Shown in pieces: positions 26,225 to 35,175 of a stretch of 45,537 nt of DNA; within the stretch, counting starts at the first letter, position 1; each line of letters starts with the position of its first letter. Origin of the DNA: Gudongella sp046224405 (lineage in GTDB: Bacteria > Bacillota > Clostridia > Tissierellales > Tissierellaceae); NCBI RefSeq assembly GCF_046224405.1, contig NZ_JBJXRK010000020.1:1-45537 (forward strand), written 5' to 3'. The translations under genes and the position numbers were made by a program. The notes beneath the pieces were generated by a model. The model saw only the letters and a list, made by a program, of their open reading frames with translations. It did not search any database and was not told the DNA's origin.

Positions 26225-26244
26225 GAAATCAAATGAAGAATGAT

Positions 26245-26280
26245 AATCCCCCTATGCTGTAGGCATAGGGGGATTTAATT
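26245..26280 (+). terminator. Terminator after the stress-protein gene
   Basis: Arms AATCCCCCTATGC and GCATAGGGGGATT pair perfectly around a 5-nt loop, followed by TAATTTA. Confidence 0.82.
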
Positions 26281-26509
26281 TATATTGACAACTAGAGACC
26301 TTGTAAGTCATACTATTTCCATTGTTCAAGAATTCAAGTGTATGTGATAGAATCATATAGAGGATTTGTAAACAGCATTAATATTAATTATCAGGCTTGG
26401 AAGACCAGTAAATACAATCAAGACAAATAACTAAGTGAGTGATTTTATGTAGACAGGCATTTTCTATAGATTTGGAATTCAGGACTAAAAATTTAACGGG
26501 GAGTAAAAG

Positions 26510-26893
26510 ATGAGGGCATATCTGGGAATTAAATATCATAAGGATTATAGAAACAGAGAAATATTTGAAAAGATTTCAAGGATCCTTGAGGAAAATCAAT
26601 ATGAAACATGCTGTATTGTAAAGGATTGTGACTCGGGTAAAGAATTTTGTTCCAGCCCCACTGACTTAATGAAGGAGACATTTAAGAGGATAGATTCCTG
26701 TGATCTTGTTGTTATTGAATTTAGTGAAAAGGGAGTTGGCTTGGGGATTGAGGCAGGTTACGCGTTTGCCAGGGGAATTCCCGTATTAACAATAGCCAGG
26801 ATGGGATCTGAAATATCAGAGACTCTGGAAGGGATATCAAATAGAATTATTTTCTATGACTCCTTAGAGGAACTGGGAGATGTTAAATTCTAG
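26510..26893 (+). CDS. Nucleoside 2-deoxyribosyltransferase-like protein
   Basis: The 127-aa protein resembles the short nucleoside 2-deoxyribosyltransferase/DNPH1 family: an N-terminal YLGIKYHKDYRNREIFEKI, a CDLVVIEFSEKGVGLGIEAGYAFARGIPVLTI core in which the glutamate of G-x-E-x-GYA (about residue 82) would be the catalytic nucleophile, and a C-terminal strand. Members cleave N-glycosidic bonds of deoxynucleosides or related nucleotides. The start at 26510 follows ACGGGGAG. The 285-bp gap upstream holds only the stress-gene terminator and no named feature. Confidence 0.75.
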   Translation: MRAYLGIKYHKDYRNREIFEKISRILEENQYETCCIVKDCDSGKEFCSSPTDLMKETFKRIDSCDLVVIEFSEKGVGLGIEAGYAFARGIPVLTIARMGSEISETLEGISNRIIFYDSLEELGDVKF

Positions 26894-26919
26894 ATAATCC
26901 TTTCATTTAGTTTTGTGAT

Positions 26920-26928
26920 TGTTATAAT
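26920..26928 (+). promoter_or_regulatory. Extended -10 promoter of the MetNIQ-type operon
   Basis: TG-T-TATAAT is a perfect extended -10 box. The -35 (TTTCAT, 26901-26906) is weak. The leader to the likely start codon is under 80 nt, too short for a SAM riboswitch with expression platform. Confidence 0.55.
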
Positions 26929-27008
26929 AGATAAATGGGAATCGATGTATTCTTTCTGACACGATAGGATTTGATTTGAGTAGGAAATTATCATTGGCGG
27001 GTGATGTT

Positions 27009-27728
27009 TTGATAAGATTGGAAAAAGTTTCAAAGGAATTTTTCATAGGCGGTGAAAAAACCAGAGTAATTGATGGAATTGATCTGCATGTGGATAGGAA
27101 GGAAATATTTGGACTTGTTGGAGAAACCGGAAGTGGTAAGTCCACCATACTTAGGATGATGAATGGGTATATCGAGCCAGATGAAGGAAGCATATACCTT
27201 ATGGGTATGGTTCTGGACAGTGATTCCAGGTATGAGCTGGTGAAGGAGACATCAATGATTTTTCAGGGCTTCAATCTTCTGGGCAATCTGAATGTTATAG
27301 AAAATGTACTCCTGCCAACTAAGCTCAGAAAGGGTGTCAGGAAGGAAAATGTTGAGAGGGCAAGGGAATTGCTGTCGTTTGTTGGACTTTCTGAGTTTGA
27401 GAAATCCAATATACGCAATCTGTCTGGAGGACAGAAACAAAGGGTTGCAATAGCAAGGACGCTGATTACAAAACCAAGAATTATTTTCTGTGATGAACCA
27501 ACCTCAGCCCTGGATGAGAATATGAGCTATGAGGTTCTAAAGCTACTCAAGGATATAAATGAGAGGTTTGAAACCACCCTTGTAATAGTCTCCCATGACA
27601 TTGGAGTTATAAAATCTGTATGCAGCCGTGTTGCCATAATTGAAAATGGAAAGATATCAGACCTTATCTCTTTGACTCCTAAGGGAGTTGCTCCCGTTTC
27701 CTACAAGGAGGCATTCTTAAGTGATTGA
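27009..27728 (+). CDS. metN: ABC transporter ATP-binding protein, methionine type
   Basis: The 239-aa ATPase has Walker A GETGSGKST, Q-loop IFQGFNLLGNLNVIENV, signature LSGGQKQRVAIART, Walker B IIFCDEPTSALD and the H-loop VIVSHD. It lacks the C-terminal ACT-like regulatory domain of full-length MetN (about 340 aa), so it may not show feedback inhibition. A TTG at 27009, preceded by GGTGAT, gives the usual MIRLEKVSKEF start; an earlier TTG at 26976 is possible. It overlaps the permease gene by 8 nt. Confidence 0.85.
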   Translation: MIRLEKVSKEFFIGGEKTRVIDGIDLHVDRKEIFGLVGETGSGKSTILRMMNGYIEPDEGSIYLMGMVLDSDSRYELVKETSMIFQGFNLLGNLNVIENVLLPTKLRKGVRKENVERARELLSFVGLSEFEKSNIRNLSGGQKQRVAIARTLITKPRIIFCDEPTSALDENMSYEVLKLLKDINERFETTLVIVSHDIGVIKSVCSRVAIIENGKISDLISLTPKGVAPVSYKEAFLSD

Positions 27729-28395
27729 AAGATATATTGAAACATTCAACAAATTTAGAGACCCGTTATTCAAGGCGCTTTTTGAAACTGCGGACATGAT
27801 GCTGTTTTCTATGGCTGCAGCACTAATTCTAGGCCTTTTATTGGGATTTGTCCTGTTTATAACCGGAGCGGGTGGGATATACAAGAATAGGTCGATTTAC
27901 TTTATGACTTCAGGATTCATAAATATTACAAGGTCCATCCCTTTTATCCTGTTCATAATAGTCATGATACCGGTTAACAGGATGATTCTGGGGACTGGAT
28001 TTGGAGTGGATGCCTCAAAGATCCCCTTGAGCCTCATAGGTATATCGCTCTTTGCACGGTTCACAGAGCAGGACCTGCTGGATGTCAACAAAAATATACA
28101 TGAAACATCGTATGCACTGGGTGCCAGCACCCTGCAGTACTTCTCACATTTTCTGCTGCAGGAGGCTAGGTCTGGCCTGATATTAAGCTTTACATCAACA
28201 ACTGTTAGCCTCCTGTCCTACTCAACTGTAATGGGGATCATCGGCGGGGGTGGACTAGGATATCTTGCAATAAGTGAGGGTTATTACAATTTCAACTACG
28301 AGCTGATGTGGATTATCATCCTCTTGATGATTTTGATAGTCCATGGGCTACAAACAGCTGGCAACACCATAGCTGAAAAATTTGACAAAAGATAA
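27721..28395 (+). CDS. metI: ABC transporter permease, MetI type
   Basis: The 224-aa permease has five to six membrane segments and the MetI-type motifs: LFETADMMLFSMAAALILGLLLG, GFINITRSIPFILFIIVMIP, the EAA-like ARFTEQDLLDVNKNIHETSYALGAS, and TTVSLLSYSTVMGIIGGGGLG. GTG at 27721 is the start, 9 nt after AAGGAGG. It overlaps metN and abuts metQ, so the three genes form a coupled operon. Confidence 0.88.
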   Translation: MIERYIETFNKFRDPLFKALFETADMMLFSMAAALILGLLLGFVLFITGAGGIYKNRSIYFMTSGFINITRSIPFILFIIVMIPVNRMILGTGFGVDASKIPLSLIGISLFARFTEQDLLDVNKNIHETSYALGASTLQYFSHFLLQEARSGLILSFTSTTVSLLSYSTVMGIIGGGGLGYLAISEGYYNFNYELMWIIILLMILIVHGLQTAGNTIAEKFDKR

Positions 28396-28409
28396 TGGAG
28401 ATGATGACT

Positions 28410-29222
28410 ATGAAAAAAATTATATTGGTTATAATGGTGGTTGTTCTAGGTGCTTCCATAATTGGTTGTGGGGCCAATGAACCGGAAGAGAGCAAGGAGA
28501 TTAACGTTGGGGTTGCATTTTATCCCATGAAGGACATTCTGCTGTTAATTGAGAATGATCTTGAAGAGGAAGGCTACGACCTTGTTATACATGAGTTTTC
28601 GGACTATCAGGTACCCAACAACCTCCTCCAAAACGGGGAATTGGATGCAAATATGATACAGCACGACTATTTTCTTCAGATGTACAATGAGTCCAATGGT
28701 GCTGAACTTGTGACTGCCCAACCAATCTACCATGCAACATTTGCTCTTTATTCAAAGGAGTATGAGACCATTGAGGACATACCTGATGGATCAATTGTAA
28801 CAATGGCCGATGATGCCACAAACTTCAGCAGATCTCTCTATCTCCTTAAACAGGCGGGACTTTTGACCTTCAATGATGACAAGACAACCGGTTTGACTAT
28901 TGAAGACATCGCCACTAATCCAAAGAACCTTAAATTCGAGGATAAAGTGCCATTGACCAGTCTGGCCCAGAGATACTCCGAGACCGGTCTTGCGGTGATG
29001 TACCCAACTTATGCCAGGAGCCTGGAACTGGTTGGAGATGAACAAAGACTCTATGTTGAACAGCAGGATTCAATCACAGAGGGATACGCCATATCCCTGG
29101 CAGCAAGAGACGACAACAGGGATAGCGAAAAAATACAAGCATTGATCAAGCATGTCACAAATGATAAGGTCAGACAGCTTTTGATTGATGAATACAGCTG
29201 GGCAAGCAAGCCTGCTTTTTAG
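28410..29222 (+). CDS. metQ: Methionine-type substrate-binding lipoprotein
   Basis: The 270-aa lipoprotein has a signal peptide with lipobox SIIGC (C20 modified) and the NlpA/MetQ fold: INVGVAFYPMKDILLLIENDLEEEGYDLVIHEFSDYQVPNNLLQNGELDANMIQHDYFLQMYN in outline (key pieces EFSDYQVPN, LDANMIQHDYFL), and VTMADDATNFSRSLYLL. D-methionine/L-methionine is the usual ligand, but other amino acids are carried by relatives. The start at 28410 follows GGAGATGA; ATG 28395 overlaps the metI stop and has no spacing. A terminator follows. Confidence 0.87.
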   Translation: MKKIILVIMVVVLGASIIGCGANEPEESKEINVGVAFYPMKDILLLIENDLEEEGYDLVIHEFSDYQVPNNLLQNGELDANMIQHDYFLQMYNESNGAELVTAQPIYHATFALYSKEYETIEDIPDGSIVTMADDATNFSRSLYLLKQAGLLTFNDDKTTGLTIEDIATNPKNLKFEDKVPLTSLAQRYSETGLAVMYPTYARSLELVGDEQRLYVEQQDSITEGYAISLAARDDNRDSEKIQALIKHVTNDKVRQLLIDEYSWASKPAF

Positions 29223-29241
29223 TACAATTGAATTAACACCG

Positions 29242-29283
29242 AAGGTCGACATTGGACAATAACCCTTGTCGACCTTTGTATTT
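29242..29283 (+). terminator. Terminator after the MetNIQ operon
   Basis: AAGGTCGAC and GTCGACCTT pair perfectly around a 17-nt loop, followed by TGTATTTTG. Confidence 0.75.
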
Positions 29284-29413
29284 TGATTTAGGGGCAAGTT
29301 GTTTTAGAGAAAAAGCGGGTATTTATTATATGAGACACCTTGGAGAAGAAATGTCCTTTTAGCAGAGTTTATATCCTAGAAATCAGTAGAATTGAAGAAA
29401 GGGGACTTTATCC

Positions 29414-29746
29414 GTGAAAACAAGCTTTTTTCCTAAAACATCAATGGGAAAGACGGCGGGATATCTGTTTTTGATTTTTGTTTTGATGATTTTTACAGGA
29501 AGATTCATCTCGGACATGACAAACAATACAATAGAATACCCAAACCCAATTAACAGCCCGATTTTTGGAACCTTCATATACCTTACATTTCTGACTGCTG
29601 CAGTTTCATTTTTAACTGGATTGAAGGCTATTCTAAGAAAAAAGGAAAAATCTCTTATAACTTACTTGATAATAATAATTTGTGGATATTTTGCAATAGG
29701 AGGCCTGACCCTTTTTATCGTTGGAATGTTTCAAAGCTTTCTATAG
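29414..29746 (+). CDS. Small membrane protein of unknown function
   Basis: The 110-aa protein has three hydrophobic segments (about 14-28, 50-70 and 82-106) joined by short polar loops; the middle loop KAILRKKEKS is basic, suggesting the cytoplasmic side. No motif is recognised. GTG at 29414 follows AAAGGGGA. It is a single gene ended by a small hairpin at 29782-29805. Confidence 0.7.
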   Translation: MKTSFFPKTSMGKTAGYLFLIFVLMIFTGRFISDMTNNTIEYPNPINSPIFGTFIYLTFLTAAVSFLTGLKAILRKKEKSLITYLIIIICGYFAIGGLTLFIVGMFQSFL

Positions 29747-29781
29747 CAAAGGGCTCTTGGAAAACTTATAGAACTACAAAA

Positions 29782-29805
29782 CACTATCTTCTTGATAGTG
29801 CTTTT
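29782..29805 (+). terminator. Small hairpin terminator after the membrane-protein gene
   Basis: CACTATC and GATAGTG form a 7-bp stem with a 5-nt loop, followed by CTTTTC. The rest of the 331-bp gap to 30077 is AT-rich with no named feature other than the promoter at 30015-30023. Confidence 0.6.
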
Positions 29806-30014
29806 CTTTATTACGAATAGGGAAGTTCTACTTTTTTGTATCGTTCTTGTATTAAGAAATCTCCGTATAGGAGTATCATAAAAAGCTTCCTTAATGCATC
29901 TTTACAAATGCAATTGATGTAAAATGTTCCATGGGAATTTCTGAAGAATCAATTCAGGTTACATTTACCCTAGCTTCTGTTTCAAGCATTTCCCTTAAAT
30001 GTTTGGGGTGCATT

Positions 30015-30023
30015 TGCTATAAT
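30015..30023 (+). promoter_or_regulatory. Extended -10 promoter of the amidohydrolase gene
   Basis: TG-C-TATAAT is a perfect extended -10; TTAAAT at 29995-30000 is a weak -35. The leader is about 50 nt to the ATG at 30078, which supports that start rather than the ATG at 29931. Confidence 0.6.
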
Positions 30024-30077
30024 AAAGCAAAGGACGAATCTAACTTTATCATGACACCATTACGAAAGAGGGATCAT

Positions 30078-31025
30078 ATGTGTACTGGAATAAAGATTGA
30101 CTATAATGATGGCTGTGTGCTCGGAAGGACCATGGATTATGAATCACCCATGAACTACAATGGATTGTACTTGCCGAGGAACTACAACTATGCCAAGGAC
30201 TTGATGGGACGACAATTACATTCGAGATACAGGATGCTGGGGGTTTGCTTTCATAATAGAGATCCCTTGAAAGATGGAGTAAATGAGCATGGCCTGGTTG
30301 GAATCACAAATGATTTCGCTGGCTTCAACCTGTATGCTCAGAAGGTGGATACCAGTAAAATAAACCTATCAAGCCTGGATTACTTCAACTATGCCCTTGC
30401 TAATTACAAATCAGTTCAGGAGCTGGTGGATGATTTGCCCAACATTCATATATCGACACGCAATCACAAGGGTGAAAAGGCCATATCCCCGGATTTTCAT
30501 TTCATGTTCTCTGACTCCACAAAAAGGTGTATCGTAGTTGAACCAAAGTCTGGGGATCTGATATGCTACGAGAATCCCTATGATGTCATGACAAACTCTC
30601 CTGGTTTTGGATCCCATGTTAGAAGACTCAACAAGTATATTGATATGGAAAAGCTTGAGGAGTTCAATGCATCCAAGGATTTGCCAGGTGGATATGATCC
30701 TGTGTCAAGATTCATTAAGGCCTTCTACATGACAAGGAGGAGCAAGAAGGCATCGGGCTACCACGAGGCTCTATCATACTTCCATAGCATAATGAATGCA
30801 ATGACCTTGCCGGATGGTTTTATCAGGAACAAGAAATATGATTACACAACCTATACAAGGTATATCTGCTCCTATGATACCAAGGGTATGGAAATGACAC
30901 TTAAGTCCGATACAAATCCAATGGTTTACAGACTGGGCTTTGAGGATCTTGTTGATATGGAGAGTAGACAGGCATTTTTCGTTGACATGGAGTTCAGAAC
31001 TCATAACTTGATTGGGAGTAAATGA
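30078..31025 (+). CDS. Linear amide C-N hydrolase (choloylglycine hydrolase/penicillin V acylase family)
   Basis: The 315-aa protein starts MCTGIKI, so removal of Met1 exposes Cys2, the N-terminal nucleophile of this Ntn-hydrolase family. Further signatures are LGRTMDYE (R and D near 16-20), GLVGITNDFAG, and NPYDVMTNSP with the conserved Asn. These enzymes cleave amide bonds of bile salts, penicillin V or N-acyl homoserine lactones. The length is typical. The start is decided by Cys2 and by the GAGGGATC ribosome binding site; an in-frame start 49 codons upstream would bury the nucleophile. The substrate cannot be told from sequence. Confidence 0.88.
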   Translation: MCTGIKIDYNDGCVLGRTMDYESPMNYNGLYLPRNYNYAKDLMGRQLHSRYRMLGVCFHNRDPLKDGVNEHGLVGITNDFAGFNLYAQKVDTSKINLSSLDYFNYALANYKSVQELVDDLPNIHISTRNHKGEKAISPDFHFMFSDSTKRCIVVEPKSGDLICYENPYDVMTNSPGFGSHVRRLNKYIDMEKLEEFNASKDLPGGYDPVSRFIKAFYMTRRSKKASGYHEALSYFHSIMNAMTLPDGFIRNKKYDYTTYTRYICSYDTKGMEMTLKSDTNPMVYRLGFEDLVDMESRQAFFVDMEFRTHNLIGSK

Positions 31026-31072
31026 TAAGCGCATATCCGGGCTAAAGGGACTAAACTATTGGAGGGTGGGGT

Positions 31073-31585
31073 ATGGATAAAATCAAGTCATTTGATCCGA
31101 TTGTAGATATTAATTCAAAAATATTGATTCTAGGTTCCATGCCAGGGAATATGTCCCTGGAAAAGGGAGAATATTATGCTCATCTTCGAAATCACTTCTG
31201 GAGAATAATCTTTGATCTTTTCAACGAGCCCTATCAGGATGATTATGCTGGAAAGCTTGAGTTTCTACTTGTTCATGGAATTGCAGTTTGGGATGTGATT
31301 GCTGAGTGCAGGAGAGAGGGCAGCTTGGATGCTCGAATATCTGATGAAAAGCCAAATGAAATTGTGGAGCTGTTGAAGAGCTTCTCAGGAATAGAAGTTA
31401 TTATGTTCAACGGATTGAAGGCGTATCAAAGCTACAAGAAGATGGTCGGATTTGATAAAAAACCTGATGTGACATATATCAGGCTACCATCAACCAGCCC
31501 AATCCCAACCAGAAGAATTAGAACCTATGAAGATAAGCTAGCGGAATGGAAGATCATATATGCCTATGTTTCTGAGAAGGATTAA
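31073..31585 (+). CDS. DNA-deoxyinosine glycosylase (UDG superfamily, HDG type)
   Basis: The 170-aa protein has the family-6 UDG motifs: KILILGSMPGNMSLEKGEYYAHLRNHFW in pieces (LGSMPG, YYAHLRN-x-FW) and a C-terminal LPSTSP motif. Hypoxanthine-DNA glycosylases remove deaminated adenine as part of base-excision repair. The start has GGAGGGTGG upstream. It is a single gene. The gap 31586-31838 (253 bp) shows no gene or terminator I can name. Confidence 0.83.
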   Translation: MDKIKSFDPIVDINSKILILGSMPGNMSLEKGEYYAHLRNHFWRIIFDLFNEPYQDDYAGKLEFLLVHGIAVWDVIAECRREGSLDARISDEKPNEIVELLKSFSGIEVIMFNGLKAYQSYKKMVGFDKKPDVTYIRLPSTSPIPTRRIRTYEDKLAEWKIIYAYVSEKD

Positions 31586-31838
31586 ACAGGAGCTCATGAC
31601 AGGAGCACCTGACTGGTTGGGAGCTGACACATTCCATGTGCTCTTTACCCCATGCCTTAAAATAACCTCGGAGACAGATCTGCTTCAAGTACATGTGAAA
31701 AAATACTCTGGATAGGGTGACTGTTTTGTATGAACAAGTGGTTATTAATAGGTTGTGAGAATTCCCAAACGGTTTTGTTGTGGAAAAGCATCAAACATTC
31801 TGATGCAATAAAGCACGACAGAAAGGAAGGTGAGAATC

Positions 31839-32603
31839 ATGAGGGCCAAGCAGATGCATCTTGAAATCATAGAAGGAACTGATAAGAAATTCGCCATAAT
31901 AATATCAGATGAGTCGAGACAGGTTGTTGTGACTTATGATACCTCTAGCAAGGAGCTTCAAATACCATTGATTAATGAACTGGCTGAGTTCATAAGAAGG
32001 AATGAAAGTCAATTTAGGGGGATTTTACATAATAAGAAGAGTGAAAGCTATTATGTGGGATTCAGACTGGACTTTTCAATAATTGATGGTAAGGATATAT
32101 CAAAATTCAAGGATAGGAACAATATAATCATCAGGGAAAAAGGCAAGGTATTAGTGGAATCTGCCGTGGGCAAGAACAGGCTGCCGGAGGTTTACACTGA
32201 TGCAAGCTATGATGAGAGGGTAGAAAAGGGTGCATTCTGTGTGTTGAGGAAGGAACTGGATGGCTCATATGAAGCCAGGGAATTTGTATGCGAGTGTCAG
32301 GATTCCAATTCAGCAGAGCTTGAAGCAGTCATCAGGGCACTTGAGATTTATGAGGATGACTTGAGAATTATCACCGATTCACAATATGTCAGAAAAGGAA
32401 TCACGGAATGGATCATCCATTGGAAGCTTAACGATTGGCATACAGCAAATGGAACAAAGGCCAAAAATATAGATATGTGGAAAAGACTTGATAGGCTTTG
32501 TGAAAACCGCAGGGTGGAATTCGGATATGTAAAGGCACACAATAATCATTTCGAAAATGAGTATTGTGACCTTATGGCAAGAATAAAAAGAGAAGAAGGA
32601 TAA
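31839..32603 (+). CDS. RNase H family protein with N-terminal extension
   Basis: The 254-aa protein has a C-terminal RNase HI domain from about residue 116: YTDASY with D121, SAELEAVIRAL with E160, ITDSQYV with D180, and EYCDLMA with D244, giving the four metal ligands. The KAHNNHFEN segment has the helper histidine. The first 110 residues are an unassigned domain, rich in beta strands, without the usual hybrid-binding motif that I can recognise. It should degrade RNA in RNA-DNA hybrids. The start at 31839 follows AAGGAAGGTGA. It converges with the ABC-F gene, 9 nt away. Confidence 0.83.
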   Translation: MRAKQMHLEIIEGTDKKFAIIISDESRQVVVTYDTSSKELQIPLINELAEFIRRNESQFRGILHNKKSESYYVGFRLDFSIIDGKDISKFKDRNNIIIREKGKVLVESAVGKNRLPEVYTDASYDERVEKGAFCVLRKELDGSYEAREFVCECQDSNSAELEAVIRALEIYEDDLRIITDSQYVRKGITEWIIHWKLNDWHTANGTKAKNIDMWKRLDRLCENRRVEFGYVKAHNNHFENEYCDLMARIKREEG

Positions 32604-32612
32604 ACCAAATAC

Positions 32613-34352
32613 TTACATGGACTTGATCAGGACTTCCAATTGCTCTGACATTACTTTTGCATCTTCAAAATTCTTTTCTTTTAAAGCCAGTTCAATCTGT
32701 CTTTCAATGGATTTTTTCTTTTGTTCAATTTCCAAATAGTCCTTGTCAAAATGCTTATCATATATCATTTTTCTGAATTTCCGGATGCTCATCCTTCTGA
32801 TAGCCCTGTCCTCAATTATCAATACATAATCCATGCAGTTAACGATTGTGTGGTAGTCGTGGGAAATCATTAGAATTGAACCTTTATAGTCTTCAATTGC
32901 ATATTCCAGAGCAACCTGAGAGTAGGTATCCAAGTGGCTGGTAGGCTCATCCAGAAGCAACAGATTGGCATCGCTCACAGAAGCTTTTGCCAGCTGAAGC
33001 ATATTCTTTTCTCCTCCGGACAGAGCATCAATCTTTTGGTCAATGGCCTCTTCATCGAACCCATACCTTGAAACAAGCATGCGTATTTCATCATAGGACT
33101 TCAAGCCTGCATGAAACAACTCATCTGCGATGCTGTTTGATCCATCCAGCATTTCTCCCTGAAGCTGGGACAAATATGACACTTTTATACCGTCGCCAAT
33201 TTCAATGGACTCCTTGCTGTTTTCATATATATCCTTCAGCAAGGTTGTCTTTCCCGTGCCATTTGCTCCAATAAGTGCCACCTTGTCCGTTGAGCCAATC
33301 TCAAAGCTTACATTTTCCAGAAGCACATCATCAAATGCAACACTGTAATCCTTAACCCTAAGGGGAACAATATCCTCCAATGGAGTATCCGAATTGAAAT
33401 TCATGTCCGGTTGTCTTATTGCCAAAAAAGGTGCCTTTACCCTTCGTGCCTTTAATCTCTCCTGGATCTTGACCTTTGCATTAACAGATCTACCCTTTGA
33501 GGCTTCTGCATTCTGGTTTGCCAAGAATCTTAGTTTTTCAATTAGGAGGTCATTTCTCTCAATCTCTTCGTCATCCATTATAGCCAGCTCCTGCATTTCT
33601 ATCTTAGCTTGAAGCATTTCCAGGTTGTAATCTATATATCTACCATTGAATTCCTGAATGTCCATGTTTTCTAGATGTAGGATCTTGTTGAAGCAATGGC
33701 TTAGGAGATATCTATTGTGGGTTACGACCAGAAGAATCCCTTTGTGTGAATTTATAAGGTCCTTTAGGGAGTTGAGATTTCTATAATCAAGAAACACATC
33801 AGGTTCATCCATTATAAGTATATCAGGCTTGACCAGCATTTCCATTATCACCTGTACAAGTTTGAATTCACCTCCGCTAAGCTCAGATATCAGCTTATCC
33901 TTAAGATCCATAAGTCCGGCAAGGTTTAACTTTCTGTCTATCATACTTTCAAAATCATCCCCGCCGATTGCATGGTAGGTATCCAGGGTGTTTTGGTACT
34001 CTTCCAACAGAGAATCAACTTCTGAGGCAGTTTCCATCCTTAGGCAAATGGCCTGGATTTCATTCTGCAAGCTTATAAACTCCCTGCCAATATACTCAAA
34101 AACCCTAGTGTCCTCTGCTCCGTCCAGTCTTGGGAACTGACTTACATAGCCGATCCGACAGCCCGGTTCAATTTCTATTGTGCCATCATACATGTATTCT
34201 TCAGGATCCATAATCATATCTATCAAGGTACTCTTTCCGATACCACTTGATCCAATAAATGCGCAGTGCTGACCATAACTCAATTCAAACGAGATCTTCT
34301 TATACAGGTCCTTCTGTGGGAATGAATAGGACATTTCATTAATTTTCAACAT
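32613..34352 (-). CDS. ABC-F family ATPase
   Basis: The 579-aa soluble protein has two ABC modules: the first with GSSGIGKST, LSGGE and ILIMDEPDVFLD, the second with GANGTGKTT, LSGGEKN and LLLLDEPTSHLD, joined by a charged linker of about 80 residues (about 265-345). There is no membrane domain. ABC-F proteins act on the ribosome; some protect it from antibiotics, others are translation factors. The linker is of moderate length, and I cannot assign a resistance class. The start at 34352 follows AGAGGTAG; an ATG at 34421 lacks a site. The C-terminus has a coiled-coil tail (KKKSIERQIELALKEKNFED). Confidence 0.87.
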   Translation of the reverse strand: MLKINEMSYSFPQKDLYKKISFELSYGQHCAFIGSSGIGKSTLIDMIMDPEEYMYDGTIEIEPGCRIGYVSQFPRLDGAEDTRVFEYIGREFISLQNEIQAICLRMETASEVDSLLEEYQNTLDTYHAIGGDDFESMIDRKLNLAGLMDLKDKLISELSGGEFKLVQVIMEMLVKPDILIMDEPDVFLDYRNLNSLKDLINSHKGILLVVTHNRYLLSHCFNKILHLENMDIQEFNGRYIDYNLEMLQAKIEMQELAIMDDEEIERNDLLIEKLRFLANQNAEASKGRSVNAKVKIQERLKARRVKAPFLAIRQPDMNFNSDTPLEDIVPLRVKDYSVAFDDVLLENVSFEIGSTDKVALIGANGTGKTTLLKDIYENSKESIEIGDGIKVSYLSQLQGEMLDGSNSIADELFHAGLKSYDEIRMLVSRYGFDEEAIDQKIDALSGGEKNMLQLAKASVSDANLLLLDEPTSHLDTYSQVALEYAIEDYKGSILMISHDYHTIVNCMDYVLIIEDRAIRRMSIRKFRKMIYDKHFDKDYLEIEQKKKSIERQIELALKEKNFEDAKVMSEQLEVLIKSM

Positions 34353-34631
34353 ATTTCTACCTCTTCTTATCAAATTTAAAGAAGCCTGCTTAACAAGCTC
34401 CTCCGTGTTAGCTCTTTCCATTTGAAGCTGGAAACCATAACTAGCTTCAACTAATTTGTTTACCGACGTAGCATATCATTTTTTCAGGTCAATATCAATC
34501 ATTTATCATAACTGGAAAGAATTAACTTCCAAATATTTTACCTAAATTTCATACTAACCTAACAATAATATGTCAGAATAGATATATATTGGTATTAAAG
34601 TGTAGAGAGCTCATTATAGGGAGGAATTTTA

Positions 34632-35060
34632 GTGGACAATAGAATAAGGGTATTGTTTGTATGCGTACAGAATTCATTTAGAAGTCAGATAGCTGAAGCA
34701 ATAATGAACAAAAAATACGGGGATCGTTTTTTTGCTGAAAGCGCTGGTCTAAATCAGGGAGAAATTCACCCTCTCGCCATAAGAATAATGGAGGATTACG
34801 GACTGGATATTTCGGGGAACAATGTGGATAGTGTTTTTGATTTTTACAAGGAAGGAAGAGTATACAGTTATGTTATAACCGTATGTAGTAGGGACAATGA
34901 AAAACAGTGTCCAGTATTCCCGGGTATAAGAAGACGCTTCAATTGGGATTTGGAAAATCCAGAGGATTATACAGGTAGTGAGGAAGAAAATTTTCATAAG
35001 GCAATAAAGCTAAGAGATGAGATCGAAAGAAGAATAGATGAGTTGGTAAGCATAATGTAA
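34632..35060 (+). CDS. ArsC-like low-molecular-weight phosphatase / arsenate reductase
   Basis: The 142-aa protein has the low-molecular-weight phosphatase P-loop CVQNSFR (C11, R17) near the N-terminus. A second cysteine pair, C85 in TVCSRDNEKQC and C93, matches the redox pair of thioredoxin-linked arsenate reductase, though the spacing is one residue longer than in S. aureus ArsC. The DPxx motif is replaced by WDLENPEDY. Arsenate reduction is likely, but a different substrate cannot be excluded. GTG at 34632 follows GGGAGG. No arsenic-efflux or ArsR gene is adjacent. Confidence 0.78.
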   Translation: MDNRIRVLFVCVQNSFRSQIAEAIMNKKYGDRFFAESAGLNQGEIHPLAIRIMEDYGLDISGNNVDSVFDFYKEGRVYSYVITVCSRDNEKQCPVFPGIRRRFNWDLENPEDYTGSEEENFHKAIKLRDEIERRIDELVSIM

Positions 35061-35175
35061 TTTTGTAATGGGGGCGTTTCATTGGCTAGAACCGCCCCAT
35101 CCAGGTTATTTGAAGCCATGTAATCCATAAAGGTAATCTGGAAGCTGAGTATCTTAGCATCAGTTGGAATAGGTT

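Noticed and set aside
26894..27008. SAM (S-box) or T-box riboswitch before the MetNIQ-type operon
   Set aside because: The leader after the extended -10 box is under 80 nt, without the conserved stems or a terminator hairpin.
29931..30077. N-terminal extension of 49 codons on the amidohydrolase
   Set aside because: It would bury the Cys2 nucleophile and run through an extended -10 promoter; the ATG at 30078 has a proper ribosome binding site.
35070..35098. GGGGCG ... CGCCCC inverted repeat between arsC-like and XRE genes as a terminator
   Set aside because: Only six strong pairs with a 16-nt loop and no U-run on either side.
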